NCBI GenBank assembly: GCA_017531585.1
Contig: JAFXKT010000005.1
Span: 1 to 43,684, forward strand
Direction of reading: 5' to 3'
From: Candidatus Saccharimonadota bacterium
GTDB taxonomy: Bacteria; Patescibacteriota; Saccharimonadia; Saccharimonadales; Saccharimonadaceae
DNA length: 43,684 bases
This document shows, in pieces, positions 21,893-30,554 of the stretch (position 1 is the first letter of the stretch; every line of letters starts with the position of its first letter). A program made the position numbers and the translations under genes. Below the pieces are notes generated by a model, which had not been told where the DNA came from, did not search any database, and was given only the letters and a program-made list of their open reading frames with translations.

Positions 21893-22172
21893 AATTGCCA
21901 TGGCATTGAACTTTATGATCCGCTCCTGTTTGGAGATAGTTCATACCGTGGTAAGCGCGCAATCGGGGCCAAGACCTCCGAAGTAGTAATTATATATGCG
22001 TGGTGTGCCGCTCTCACACCGCAAAATTTAAGTTGTGTGTCCCTGTTTTGCAGGCACGATCGAAAAAATTTGGAATATTTCCAATAAGCCTCTGACAGAA
22101 CCACAACTCGTACCTCCGAGGCCCAGCGCGCGCACCTCACCCAAACCCCCGCCTTCATGACGGGGGTATTTT
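21893..22172 (+). ncRNA. Unclassified structured RNA of about 280 nt
   Basis: The RNA has its own promoter and an intrinsic terminator CCCCCG-ccttcatga-CGGGGG (22146-22166) with a T-rich tail. Nested pairings include GCGCGC (21955-21960) with GCGCGC (near 22126-22131) and GGGCC (21966-21970) with GGCCC (22120-22124). AGTTGTG (22031-22037) pairs with CACAACT (22102-22108), enclosing a GTGTCCCTG/CAGGCAC hairpin and a TTGGAA/TTCCAA hairpin. Hairpins also occur at the 5' end (TTCAAttGCCA/TGGCaTTGAA; GAACT...AGTTC) and at GGTGTG...CACACC. An internal ORF of 77 codons lacks an SD and cuts across the helices. I see no signature of RNase P, tmRNA, SRP or 6S. Confidence 0.65.
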
Positions 22173-22240
22173 AATGCTCCACAACAAGATGATATAATAT
22201 GGTCTTAAGTACTCATTTTGAAGGGATAAATTTTACTTTA

Positions 22241-23998
22241 ATGCTTAGACTATTCAGATATTACAAACCGAAAGATTGGCTACTTTTTGTTGCAGTAGCA
22301 CTCTTGATTTTTGCCTCGGTATGGATCGAGCTTTTGATGCCAGACTATATGGCAAACATTACCAAACTCGTTCAGACGGAAGGCAGCCAGATGTCCGAAA
22401 TCCTACGGAATGGCGGCATGATGCTAGCCTGCGCGGCAGGAAGCCTCATCTTGGCAGTCGTCGTAAGTTATATCCTTTCAAACCTCGCCGCAACCTTCTC
22501 GCTTGTTGTTCGTAAAGCGCTTTTTGATAAGGTCGAAGAACTAGACTTAGATCAGGCCAACAAGTTCTCTACCAGTAGCCTTATTACCCGCACCACAAAC
22601 GATATTACTCAGCTTCAGATGGTTATTGGCATGGGCACCATGATGTTACTTCGCGCGCCAATCACCGTTACGGTCGCAATTACAAAGATTGTTGGCAAGA
22701 GCTGGCAATGGAGCACGACTACCGCGATTGCTGTCGTAATACTTCTTTCCTTTATTGTGACATCCATGACGATTGTTTTGCCGCGCTTCAAGAAAATGCA
22801 AAAGCTTACCGACCGCCTCAATGGCGTTACACGCGAGAACCTTACTGGTATTCGTGTCGTCCACGCTTTTAATGCCGAGAGTTACCAGGAGCAGAAATTC
22901 ACTCAGGCCAACAGTGATTTGACTGAGATTCAGCTCTTTACGCAGCGCGTCATGTCTCTTCTCTCCCCGATGATGTATCTAATTATGCAAGGTGTCTCGC
23001 TTGCAATTTATTTCATTGGCGCATTTCTAGTAGACGGAGCTACGACAGACAAACTGGATATCTTTAGTGATATGATTGTCTTCTCTACTTATGCAATGCA
23101 GATTATTATCTCTTTCTTGGTTTTGTCTGGCATTTTTATCATCTTGCCACGCGCCCAGGTTTCCGCAAAGCGTATTAACGAGGTTCTTGATACCGAGATT
23201 ACAATCAAGAACGGAACTATTAAGGAGCCAGAGACTGGCCTTGTAGGCACAATCGAATTCAAGAACGTTAGCTTCAAATATCCAGATTCGCAGGATTATA
23301 TGCTAAAGAATATCTCCTTCAAGGCCAAGCAAGGCGAGACAGTCGCAATCGTTGGTTCGACCGGTTCAGGCAAGACCACTCTTGTTAACCTGATTGAGCG
23401 TTTTTATGACGCTACTGACGGCGAGGTTATTGTAGATGGCGTAAATGTTAAGGATTACAAACAATCCGCGCTTCGTAACCGCATTGGCTACGTTCCACAA
23501 AAGGCCGTTATGTTTGATGCAAGCGTTTTAGAAAACGTTTCCTACGGAGACAATGGTCGCGAAAAAGCCGACGAGAATGCCGTAAAGAAGGCGCTCGAAG
23601 TAGCTCAGGGTAAAGATTTCGTCGAAAAGATGGCAAAGAAATACAAATCCCATATCGCTCAGGGCGGCACCAACGTCTCTGGCGGCCAAAGACAGCGCCT
23701 CGCAATCGCACGCGCTATTGCTCGCGACCCAGAAATCTACATCTTTGACGATTCTTTCTCTGCACTAGATTTCAAGACAGACGCAAAGCTTCGCCAAGCC
23801 CTCAAAGAATATACTAAAGATTCGACTAGCGTTATCGTCGCACAGCGCATCGGTACCATCATGCACGCAGATCAGATTCTCGTGCTCGATGATGGCAAAT
23901 GCGTCGGCAAAGGCACACACAAAGAGCTCATGAAGAATTGTCCAGTTTACAAACAAATTGCGCTCTCTCAGTTAACTAAGCAGGAATTGGAGGCATAG
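22241..23998 (+). CDS. ABC exporter half-transporter, subunit 1
   Basis: I choose M at 22241 (MLRLFRYYKPKDW); the ATG at 22199 abuts a TATAAT (22192-22197) that should be its promoter. The 585-residue protein has six transmembrane helices (about 1-310) and a nucleotide-binding domain: Walker A GSTGSGKTT, signature VSGGQRQRL and Walker B IYIFDDSFSALD. The catalytic Glu after Walker B is Asp, the usual degeneration in one half of heterodimeric exporters. Partner subunit 2 follows with an adjacent TAG-ATG. Substrate unknown; relatives are multidrug or lipid exporters. Confidence 0.9.
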   Translation: MLRLFRYYKPKDWLLFVAVALLIFASVWIELLMPDYMANITKLVQTEGSQMSEILRNGGMMLACAAGSLILAVVVSYILSNLAATFSLVVRKALFDKVEELDLDQANKFSTSSLITRTTNDITQLQMVIGMGTMMLLRAPITVTVAITKIVGKSWQWSTTTAIAVVILLSFIVTSMTIVLPRFKKMQKLTDRLNGVTRENLTGIRVVHAFNAESYQEQKFTQANSDLTEIQLFTQRVMSLLSPMMYLIMQGVSLAIYFIGAFLVDGATTDKLDIFSDMIVFSTYAMQIIISFLVLSGIFIILPRAQVSAKRINEVLDTEITIKNGTIKEPETGLVGTIEFKNVSFKYPDSQDYMLKNISFKAKQGETVAIVGSTGSGKTTLVNLIERFYDATDGEVIVDGVNVKDYKQSALRNRIGYVPQKAVMFDASVLENVSYGDNGREKADENAVKKALEVAQGKDFVEKMAKKYKSHIAQGGTNVSGGQRQRLAIARAIARDPEIYIFDDSFSALDFKTDAKLRQALKEYTKDSTSVIVAQRIGTIMHADQILVLDDGKCVGKGTHKELMKNCPVYKQIALSQLTKQELEA

Positions 23999-25795
23999 AT
24001 GGGACCAGGCTCACGAGGCATGCATGGCGGCAAGCCAGAAAAAAGCAAGAATTTCTCCGCCACACTCAAGAGGCTCTTTAGAGAGCTAGGCAATCTTCGT
24101 ATTATTGTTTTCCTTGGCGTTTTCTTTGCAGTTGGCGGCTCGGTCCTGATGATTTTTGCGCCAAACATTGTAAAGGATCTTACGGACGAAATCGCAAAAG
24201 GCCTCACGCCTTTAGGAATTGATTTTGGTGCCGTAAAGGCGATTGCGCTTGGCCTTGGCATTATGTATGTCAGCGGCGCATTATTACAGCTTGCTGAGGC
24301 ATGGCTCATGGCAAACGCTTCCAACCGCTTCGCCCAGAGACTTCGCCAGCGCATTTCCAAGAAGATTAATATCTTGCCGCTCAGCTATTTTGATAAGCAT
24401 CAGACAGGCGATACTTTGTCTCGCGTTACGAACGATGTCGACATGATTGCACAGAGTTTAAATCAATCGCTTTCTACCCTGATTAGTGAATCGATTTTGC
24501 TTGTTGGTGCGGCTGCCGCCATGATTATTACAAATATCCAGATGGCAGGCGTTGCAATTGTTGCAAGTATTATCGGTTTTATGTTCATGGGCGCGATTCT
24601 AAAGAATTCTCAGAAGTATTTCGAGATGCGCCAGACCGAGCTTGGCAAACTCAACTCGCATATCGAGCAGATTTATTCCGGCCTTATCGTCGTGAAGGCC
24701 TACAACGGCAAGAACGATAGCGATGTTTTGTTTGATAAATACAACAAGAGCGTTTATGTCGCCAACCAAAAGAGTCGCTTCCTTGGCGGCCTCATGCATC
24801 CAATTATGAACTTTGTTGGTAACCTTGGTTATGTTGCAGTTTGTATCACAGGCGCAATTTTGGCGCAGCGGGATATTATTGGTATTGGCACGATTGTAGC
24901 CTTTATTACCTATGTCCGCCTCTTTACTTCCCCGCTTTCAAACATTGCGCAGTCGTTTACAAGTTTACAATCTGCTGCTGCCGCGAGTGAACGCGTCTTT
25001 GAATTCTTGGATGCCAAAGAAATGATTACGGACAGCGTTTTCAAGGAAAGGCTCGCCAAAGATTCTGTTAAGGGTACGATCGAGTTCAAGAATGTTAAAT
25101 TTAGCTACAACAAAAAGAAGCCAGTCATTAAGGACTTCTCTGCTATCGCAAAGCCTGGACAAAAGATTGCAATTGTCGGTCCAACTGGTGCTGGCAAGAC
25201 AACACTCGTGAATTTGCTCATGAAGTTCTACGATATTGATGATGGCGATATTTTGATTGATGGCCATTCAATCAAAGAGATTCCACGCCATGATGTCCAC
25301 TCATTGTTTACAATGGTTCTTCAGGATACTTGGATGTTTGAGGGGACCCTACGCGATAATATCGCCTACAATCACAAGAATGTTTCGGACAAGACTATTA
25401 TGGAGATTTGCGACACGGTTGGACTCACGCATTTTATTAGCACCTTACCAGATGGCCTAGATTCACAAATTTCCGAAAGCGATTCGATTTCCGCTGGCCA
25501 GAAGCAGCTTATTACGATCGCGCGTGGCATGGTCGAGGATTCTCCACTTTTGATTCTTGACGAGGCGACAAGTAATGTCGATACGCGCACCGAGGAACTC
25601 GTCCAGAAAGCCATGGACAAGCTTATGCAAGGCCGAACCAGCTTCGTGATCGCACATAGATTATCGACGATCAAGAACGCTGACTTGATTCTTGTAATGC
25701 GTGACGGCGATATTATTGAATCCGGTAATCACAAGCAGCTCATGGAGCAAAACGGGTTCTATACAGATCTATATAATTCACAGTTTGCTTTGTAG
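23999..25795 (+). CDS. ABC exporter half-transporter, subunit 2
   Basis: The product has 598 residues. It has a Gly/His-rich cytoplasmic N-terminus (GSRGMHGGKP) typical of second subunits of heterodimeric exporters. The transmembrane domain (about 40-330) is followed by an ATPase domain with GPTGAGKTT and Walker B LLILDEATS with the catalytic Glu intact. The signature is degenerate, ISAGQKQL instead of LSGGQ. With subunit 1 (good signature, weak Glu) this gives one consensus and one degenerate ATP site, as in BmrCD/TM287-288-type pumps. GGAGG lies 6 nt before ATG. A palindromic terminator-like repeat follows. Confidence 0.92.
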   Translation: MGPGSRGMHGGKPEKSKNFSATLKRLFRELGNLRIIVFLGVFFAVGGSVLMIFAPNIVKDLTDEIAKGLTPLGIDFGAVKAIALGLGIMYVSGALLQLAEAWLMANASNRFAQRLRQRISKKINILPLSYFDKHQTGDTLSRVTNDVDMIAQSLNQSLSTLISESILLVGAAAAMIITNIQMAGVAIVASIIGFMFMGAILKNSQKYFEMRQTELGKLNSHIEQIYSGLIVVKAYNGKNDSDVLFDKYNKSVYVANQKSRFLGGLMHPIMNFVGNLGYVAVCITGAILAQRDIIGIGTIVAFITYVRLFTSPLSNIAQSFTSLQSAAAASERVFEFLDAKEMITDSVFKERLAKDSVKGTIEFKNVKFSYNKKKPVIKDFSAIAKPGQKIAIVGPTGAGKTTLVNLLMKFYDIDDGDILIDGHSIKEIPRHDVHSLFTMVLQDTWMFEGTLRDNIAYNHKNVSDKTIMEICDTVGLTHFISTLPDGLDSQISESDSISAGQKQLITIARGMVEDSPLLILDEATSNVDTRTEELVQKAMDKLMQGRTSFVIAHRLSTIKNADLILVMRDGDIIESGNHKQLMEQNGFYTDLYNSQFAL

Positions 25796-25806
25796 GATTC
25801 TTTTCG

Positions 25807-25847
25807 AAAAGTGTAATTGTTAACTAGGTTAACTTTTACACTTTTTT
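25807..25847. terminator. AT-rich palindromic terminator-like repeat, copy 2
   Basis: AAAAGTGTAAttGTTAACTAGGTTAACtTTTACACTTTTTT lies directly after the exporter operon, matching copies at 6521-6559 and 31884-31917. Confidence 0.6.
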
Positions 25848-25872
25848 GCCGAGAGTATATAGTTTTATTTTT

Positions 25873-25929
25873 GCGCAGGTTTGACAAGTTTGACAAGTTT
25901 GACAAGTTAACCTGTCAAACCCGCGAACC
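25873..25929. repeat. 9-bp iteron array inside an inverted repeat, copy 2
   Basis: Three perfect tandem GTTTGACAA units (25879-25905) are followed by GTTAACC and the inverted TGTCAAACCCGCGAAC. Same orientation as copy 1 (6419-6481), but here the palindrome comes before it rather than after it. Confidence 0.65.
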
Positions 25930-25964
25930 AACGAACTAGCCCAACCCAAATCCGCGGAGCTTTT

Positions 25965-25992
25965 AAAAGCCCCTGGAACTCAGGGGCTTTAT
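25965..25992. terminator. Terminator between convergent genes
   Basis: AAGCCCCTG-gaact-CAGGGGCTT followed by TATTTTA on the plus strand. It sits between the exporter operon and the convergent membrane-protein gene. Confidence 0.75.
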
Positions 25993-25993
25993 T

Positions 25994-26506
25994 TTAGATA
26001 CTTAATTGAATTTTAATTCCAGGCTTGCACTCAGCATTTGAATCCAAAACATAAGTTCCATCTTCGCCAAATTCTATCTGGTCGTCTATCCATTCACCGT
26101 CCTGTTTTATCTTGATGCTTGGCTTGCCATCAATACGAACGAGCTCCAAAACCGCCTCGTCGGCATTATATACGCGCTTGATGTCCTTGGAATTTGCCAT
26201 AAACAAATCCCCATCATTGATGCCAAAATAGCGGAAAGAATCCTTAACATCACCTTCTGTGCAGCCATAAGAAATGCGAAGCATGCGACTGCTACCAATT
26301 AGCGAAGGATCATAGCGATGAAGCAGTACCGAGCCAGCAACAACCATCAAAACAGCAACCGCGCCTAATGCTACGAAGTGGTACCAATGGAAGCTAAACT
26401 CCGATTCTTCTGGCTCTTCGGCGGCTCTTACAACATCAATAATTTCAACTTTTTCAGCTTTTTTCTCGGTCTTTTTCTTTGTATTTTTCTGGGATTTTTC
26501 CGACAT
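25994..26506 (-). CDS. Single-span membrane protein, unrecognised
   Basis: The product has 170 residues. It has a Lys-rich cytoplasmic N-terminus (many KK pairs), an acidic stretch, one transmembrane helix (about 45-66, HFVALGAVAVLMVVAGSVLL) and an extracytoplasmic domain of about 100 residues ending KPGIKIQLSI. GGAGGAAGT lies 4-8 nt before ATG. There is no lipobox or enzyme motif. It is convergent with the ABC exporter. Confidence 0.75.
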   Translation of the reverse strand: MSEKSQKNTKKKTEKKAEKVEIIDVVRAAEEPEESEFSFHWYHFVALGAVAVLMVVAGSVLLHRYDPSLIGSSRMLRISYGCTEGDVKDSFRYFGINDGDLFMANSKDIKRVYNADEAVLELVRIDGKPSIKIKQDGEWIDDQIEFGEDGTYVLDSNAECKPGIKIQLSI

Positions 26507-26619
26507 AACTTCCTCCTTTTGTTAAGATTATTATATACCAGATAAGATAAACATTTTCGTGAAAAGTCATGCGCGCTTTTCGCTTGTGCTTTCAAAAATA
26601 GTGTTATACTAATAAGTAG

Positions 26620-27840
26620 ATGAAAATTTTGATGCTCGGATGGGAACTCCCTCCCCATAACAGCGGCGGATTAGGAGTAGCTTGTTTACACCTGTCAGAG
26701 TCGCTCGCCAAATATGGCGCCGACATTGATTTTGTTGTCCCTTATGAAGCCGAGCATCATCTTAAAGGCGTTAATGTGCTTTCTGCATTGCACATTGACC
26801 CACTTTTCCGCTACGGCGGTAGCGCTTACGAAAGCAAGCTTATCGAGGAAAAGCGTTTCAAAAACGTCAAAACGAAGGAATTAATGTCTATCCGTGACGT
26901 TCAGCACACTTATTGTGAATTTGTTGAGCGCTATTTGATGGAGTTCAAGCCGGACCTAGTTCATGCACACGACTGGCTAACCTATGAGGCAGGTATTCTT
27001 GCCAAGAAGAATTTTGGCGTTCCACTTGTTGCTCACGTTCACGCTACAGAGTTCGACCGCGGTGGTGCTAACGGCGGCAACCCACTCATTCACGAGATCG
27101 AGTATCAGGGTCTAATTACCGCAGATAAGATTCTTGCCGTCAGCCAGGCCACGAAGAATATCATCGTCGAAAAGTATCATATTCCAGCAGATAAGATCGA
27201 TGTCGTTTACAACGGTTTTGAAGCACCACAGGATCTTTATAAGTACGACAGCTCTAGCTACCAATACCTTGAATCTCTCAAGAAGAAAGGCTACACAATT
27301 GTTTCTACCGTTGGTCGCTTCACGCTCCAGAAAGGTCTTTTCCACTTCATGCGTGCAGCTGCTCGCGCCATTAAGCTTCACCCAAAGATGATCTTCCTCT
27401 TTGCAGGCGATGGCGAGCAAAAAGAAGATTTGATGCGCATGTCCGCTGATCTTGGTATCTCTAGGAACGTTATCTTTACTGGCTTCATTCGTGGCAAACA
27501 GCTTCGTGATATTTATAGCATTTCCGACGTTTTTGTCATGAGCTCCGTGTCCGAACCATTTGGTCTTACCGCGCTCGAAGCAGCACACCACGGCAACGCT
27601 CTTGTTATTACAAAGCAATCTGGTGTTGGCGAAGTTCTACGTTCGATTGTTCAGTATGATTTCTGGGACGAAGACAAGCTTGCGGGCGCACTCGTAAACA
27701 TCGCTGAAAGCCCTGCGCTAATCAATACTTTGCGTGATGGCATCAAGCGCGAGTACGGCCGTATCTCTTGGGACGACGTTGCGCAAAAATGTATCAGCGT
27801 GTATGATGAAGTTAACAAACATAAAAGAAACAGGTTTTAG
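26620..27840 (+). CDS. GT4/GT5-like glycosyltransferase (glucan synthase type)
   Basis: The product has 406 residues with two Rossmann domains. The N-terminus KILMLGWELPPHNSGGLGVACLHLSESL has the glycine-rich loop of starch/glycogen synthases. HAHDW (about 116-120) and VYNGFEAP (about 193-200) mark the linker. SSVSEPFGLTALEAAHHGNALV (about 307-328) holds the E-x7-E nucleotide-sugar motif. The GH57 gene follows 12 nt later, a pairing common for alpha-glucan synthesis or branching. TATACT lies 9 nt before ATG and no SD is visible. Confidence 0.87.
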   Translation: MKILMLGWELPPHNSGGLGVACLHLSESLAKYGADIDFVVPYEAEHHLKGVNVLSALHIDPLFRYGGSAYESKLIEEKRFKNVKTKELMSIRDVQHTYCEFVERYLMEFKPDLVHAHDWLTYEAGILAKKNFGVPLVAHVHATEFDRGGANGGNPLIHEIEYQGLITADKILAVSQATKNIIVEKYHIPADKIDVVYNGFEAPQDLYKYDSSSYQYLESLKKKGYTIVSTVGRFTLQKGLFHFMRAAARAIKLHPKMIFLFAGDGEQKEDLMRMSADLGISRNVIFTGFIRGKQLRDIYSISDVFVMSSVSEPFGLTALEAAHHGNALVITKQSGVGEVLRSIVQYDFWDEDKLAGALVNIAESPALINTLRDGIKREYGRISWDDVAQKCISVYDEVNKHKRNRF

Positions 27841-27852
27841 AGGTAATACTTA

Positions 27853-29097
27853 ATGCGATCAATCGTACTATATCTACATATGCACCAGCCATACAGGCTA
27901 AAGCATTATAGTATTTTTTCTGTTGGTCATGACCATGATTATTGGACAGAAAAAGATTGGTATGCAGGCACAAATAACGAGCGCATTTTCAAGAAGGTCG
28001 CAGACAAATCCTATCGCCCAATGCTCGCTATCCTTGAGAAATGTTTAAATAATTATCCTGGTTTTAAGGTTTCCCTATCTATTACTGGTACATTTATCGA
28101 ACAGGCTCAATTTTGGGCACCTGACGTAATCGAAACTTTGCAGAGAATCTGTAAAACCGGTCGCGTTGAAATCGTTGCCGAGACTTATTACCACTCTCTC
28201 GCTTTCTTCTTTGATAAGCAAGAGTTTGAAGAACAGGTCGTAAAGCACCAGAAGATTATCAAAGAACTCTTCGGCGTCGATACGCAGGTTTTCCGCAACA
28301 CCGAGCTTTCCTACAACGACGATCTTGCCAAGTGGGCAGATGATTTTGGCATGAAGGGCCTTCTTGCAGAAGGTTGGGACAAGGTTCTAGAATGGCGTAG
28401 TCCAAACTTCGTATACCGCCCAGCTGGTTGCAAGGACACCAGACTCCTTCTCAAGAATTACCGCCTTTCCGACGATATTGCATTCCGCTTCTCAGATAAG
28501 CACTGGAAAGAATGGCCACTAACCGTCGAGAAATACCAGAGCTGGCTTGAAGCCGCAACGCTCAATGGTCCACTCATTAACTTATTCATGGACTTCGAGA
28601 CCTTCGGTGAAAACATTTGGGAAGATACCGGCATCTTTAAGTTCTTCGAACATCTTGTCTATAGCTGGCTAAAGGACGAGAATAATAGTTTCCTAACCGT
28701 TAGCGAAGCTTGCGATAGCGACGAGCCAAAAGCTGAGCTATCTATGCCTTGGACCGTTACTTGGGCAGATACCGAACGCGACCTTTCTGCATGGCTAGGC
28801 AACTCGATGCAACACGAAGCAATGCAGGCCGTTTACGGAATGAAGCAAGACGTTCTAGAATCTGAAGATGCGCATATGCTAGAAGATTGGCGCCGTTTAC
28901 AAACAAGCGATCACCCATACTATATGTGCACGAAGTACTTCAACGATGGCGACGTTCACGCCTACTTCTCGCCATATGATTCGCCTTATGACGCATTCCT
29001 ATACTATATGAACGCGCTTCGCGACATGAGGGAACGCCTAGACGAAATCGCCGAGAAGAAGAAAGCCGCTTCAAAAGAAGTAGAAACAGATAATTAA
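27853..29097 (+). CDS. GH57 alpha-glucan hydrolase/transferase
   Basis: The product has 414 residues. It begins RSIVLYLHMHQPYRL, the GH57 conserved region 1 (HQP). ETYYHSL is region 2. VFRNTELSYND contains the nucleophile Glu (region 3), and LFMDFETFGE carries the acid/base Asp (region 4). GH57 enzymes retain anomeric configuration and act on alpha-1,4-glucans as amylases, glucanotransferases or branching enzymes. With the upstream glycosyltransferase it forms a two-gene glycogen-type operon. GAGGT lies about 7 nt before ATG. There is no signal peptide, so it is cytoplasmic. Confidence 0.9.
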   Translation: MRSIVLYLHMHQPYRLKHYSIFSVGHDHDYWTEKDWYAGTNNERIFKKVADKSYRPMLAILEKCLNNYPGFKVSLSITGTFIEQAQFWAPDVIETLQRICKTGRVEIVAETYYHSLAFFFDKQEFEEQVVKHQKIIKELFGVDTQVFRNTELSYNDDLAKWADDFGMKGLLAEGWDKVLEWRSPNFVYRPAGCKDTRLLLKNYRLSDDIAFRFSDKHWKEWPLTVEKYQSWLEAATLNGPLINLFMDFETFGENIWEDTGIFKFFEHLVYSWLKDENNSFLTVSEACDSDEPKAELSMPWTVTWADTERDLSAWLGNSMQHEAMQAVYGMKQDVLESEDAHMLEDWRRLQTSDHPYYMCTKYFNDGDVHAYFSPYDSPYDAFLYYMNALRDMRERLDEIAEKKKAASKEVETDN

Positions 29098-29103
29098 GTT
29101 GAT

Positions 29104-29134
29104 AAAACAGAGCCATTAAAAGCTCTGTTTTTTG
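29104..29134 (+). terminator. Terminator of the glucan operon
   Basis: AAACAGAGC-cattaaaa-GCTCTGTTTTTTG, 6 nt after the GH57 stop. Confidence 0.85.
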
Positions 29135-29141
29135 CTCATGC

Positions 29142-29170
29142 TTGCATTTTAACCGTATTATCTATATATT
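29142..29170 (+). promoter_or_regulatory. Promoter of the 340-nt RNA
   Basis: TTGCAT (29142-29147), 17 nt, TATATT (29165-29170). Confidence 0.6.
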
Positions 29171-29176
29171 TATATT

Positions 29177-29520
29177 CGTGACGCATAATTCGGTGCGTCT
29201 GGACATTAAGCCTCATGTAGCTATTCGCAACTGTTAACGACCACTTTTGTTCATGGACAGCAAAACACCTCATTATCGAGACTGCTACGACCGCGCCACT
29301 TCTCGCGCTCTAGTCCGAAGTTCAATACCTACGGCACTCGGCCGTAGCCGCCAGCTGCAGTGAATACCACGTGTTTGTTCGTGGATGGAGTTTCTATCCT
29401 GTATTTCGCGCGCCAGTGGCAAATCTCGTCGTAGATCCCGATTCCAATCGTATCCATCGATGATGTCCCCACCCAGAATAGCTACACAATTTATGGCCCC
29501 GGCAATAGTCGGGGCCTTTC
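29177..29520 (+). ncRNA. Unclassified structured RNA of about 340 nt
   Basis: Own promoter, and terminator GGCCCCG-gcaatagt-CGGGGCC (29495-29516). A 10-bp perfect long-range helix joins GTAGCTATTC (29217-29226) to GAATAGCTAC (29476-29485). Inside it CTACGAC (29285-29291) pairs with GTCGTAG (29428-29434) and GCCACT (29295-29300) with AGTGGC (29415-29420). CTACGGC-actcg-GCCGTAG (29329-29347) and CCACG...CGTGG (about 29370-29387) are local hairpins. A GACGCA/TGCGTC hairpin stands at the 5' end. An internal 76-codon ORF lacks an SD and conflicts with these helices. No match to known housekeeping RNAs is evident. Confidence 0.65.
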
Positions 29521-29542
29521 ACTTGGTTTTTGAAATCATGAG

Positions 29543-29573
29543 AAAAGGCGGCCTTTTACAGCCGCCTTTTTTG
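29543..29573. terminator. Bidirectional terminator
   Basis: AAAAGGCGGC-cttttaca-GCCGCCTTTTTT separates the plus-strand RNA from the convergent minus-strand gene ending at 29597. Confidence 0.8.
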
Positions 29574-29596
29574 CTTACCCCTAAGCAATTACCCTA

Positions 29597-30268
29597 TTAT
29601 TCGCCAAGCAGATGAACTTTCAGTTCCTTCAAGCTATCACGCACACGTTCGAGGCGCCTTCCTCCGAAACCCTTGATGTTCAGGAGATAGTCCGCCGTTA
29701 CGCGGGTTAAATCGCCGACCGTATTAATGCCGTGTTCGGCAAGAATCTGACAGCCGCAACTATCCAGACGAGTGTACTTGATCGGATGATTTTCGGTATT
29801 CTCATCCTCAAGCCTGCAATGACCTGCGACATAGTATCCCGAATTTGCCAGAAATACCCCCATTTCCTGACGAACCGAGAACAGAAGCGGAAGCGCACGA
29901 GTATCATCTTTGAGAGAATCAATCTTTGCGACGAGCTTCTTGACCTGTACCCAGCTCATCGCCAGATTATCGAAATCGGCGAGCGAAACCAGACCAAATT
30001 GGCCATTGTAGTATTTATGCGAGAAGGCCGAAATGGTCGCAACGAGACTTTCTTTGTAGCTCTCCTTGGGAGGAGTTGCTTTGTTGCCCGTAAACCATTC
30101 GATTGCTTCTTTCTCGCTTGAGCTACGTTCGCAGCGGTCTTTCAGAAAGACATCTACCTCGTACGCATCGAACTTCGCCAAGCTCCGCTCGTCGAAGGAA
30201 ATCCCCATAGTTTCGAGCGCAAGCGCCACGAAATTAAAAGGATACTGCTTAGATATAGTAAGTTCCAT
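29597..30268 (-). CDS. Protein with C-terminal RNA-polymerase-alpha-CTD-like HhH domain
   Basis: I choose M at 30268 (MELTISKQYPF), with AAGGGGTG about 5 nt upstream; the ATG at 30301 lies in a leader hairpin (TGGACA-gaaa-TGTCCA). Of about 223 residues, the last 60 (LDSCGCQILAEHGINTVGDLTRVTADYLLNIKGFGGRRLERV...) follow the alpha-CTD pattern. That pattern has a helix, a GINTVGDL turn, then the helix-hairpin-helix IKGFGGRRLERV. Such domains bind DNA upstream of promoters or transcription factors. Residues 1-160 are not recognised. It could be a transcription regulator or competitor of RpoA; this is inference. Confidence 0.7.
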   Translation of the reverse strand: MELTISKQYPFNFVALALETMGISFDERSLAKFDAYEVDVFLKDRCERSSSEKEAIEWFTGNKATPPKESYKESLVATISAFSHKYYNGQFGLVSLADFDNLAMSWVQVKKLVAKIDSLKDDTRALPLLFSVRQEMGVFLANSGYYVAGHCRLEDENTENHPIKYTRLDSCGCQILAEHGINTVGDLTRVTADYLLNIKGFGGRRLERVRDSLKELKVHLLGE

Positions 30269-30411
30269 AAGGTGCACCCCTTTTGAAAAAGATTTGGACA
30301 TTTCTGTCCATAGGTGATATCATATCATACTTTTGGCATTTTACAAATTTAAGCATGTTCTGGCGTCGCGCCATTTATTTGTTATATATGTATACTCGGC
30401 CGCCCTGACGT

Positions 30412-30520
30412 TTTTCGTTATATATGCGTTTGCTTGCAAAATCCGCAAGTAATGTCAGATGAGCCTATAACGCTAAGGTGTAATTACTTGCAAAAATCGC
30501 AAGCAAATTCATATGTTTAA
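30412..30520. repeat. Conserved-core double-hairpin repeat, copy B
   Basis: Hairpin CTTGCAAAATCCGCAAG, core GTCAGAT-n2-GCC-n5-CGCTAAGGTGTAATTA, hairpin CTTGCAAAAATCGCAAG, flanked by TATATG/CATATG. Closely related to copy A (6311-6412). Confidence 0.65.
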
Positions 30521-30554
30521 AAAAGCGCGCCATCTCAAAAAACACGCCTACACG

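Noticed and set aside
21854-22087. 77-codon ORF with several cysteines
   Set aside because: It has no SD, starts upstream of the predicted transcript start, and cuts through the helices of the 280-nt RNA.
22199-22240. Earlier ATG for ABC subunit 1
   Set aside because: It directly abuts the TATAAT that should serve as its promoter, so it would not be transcribed; the ATG at 22241 fits the family N-terminus.
29385-29615. 76-codon ORF
   Set aside because: It lies inside the 340-nt RNA, crosses its terminator, and has no SD.
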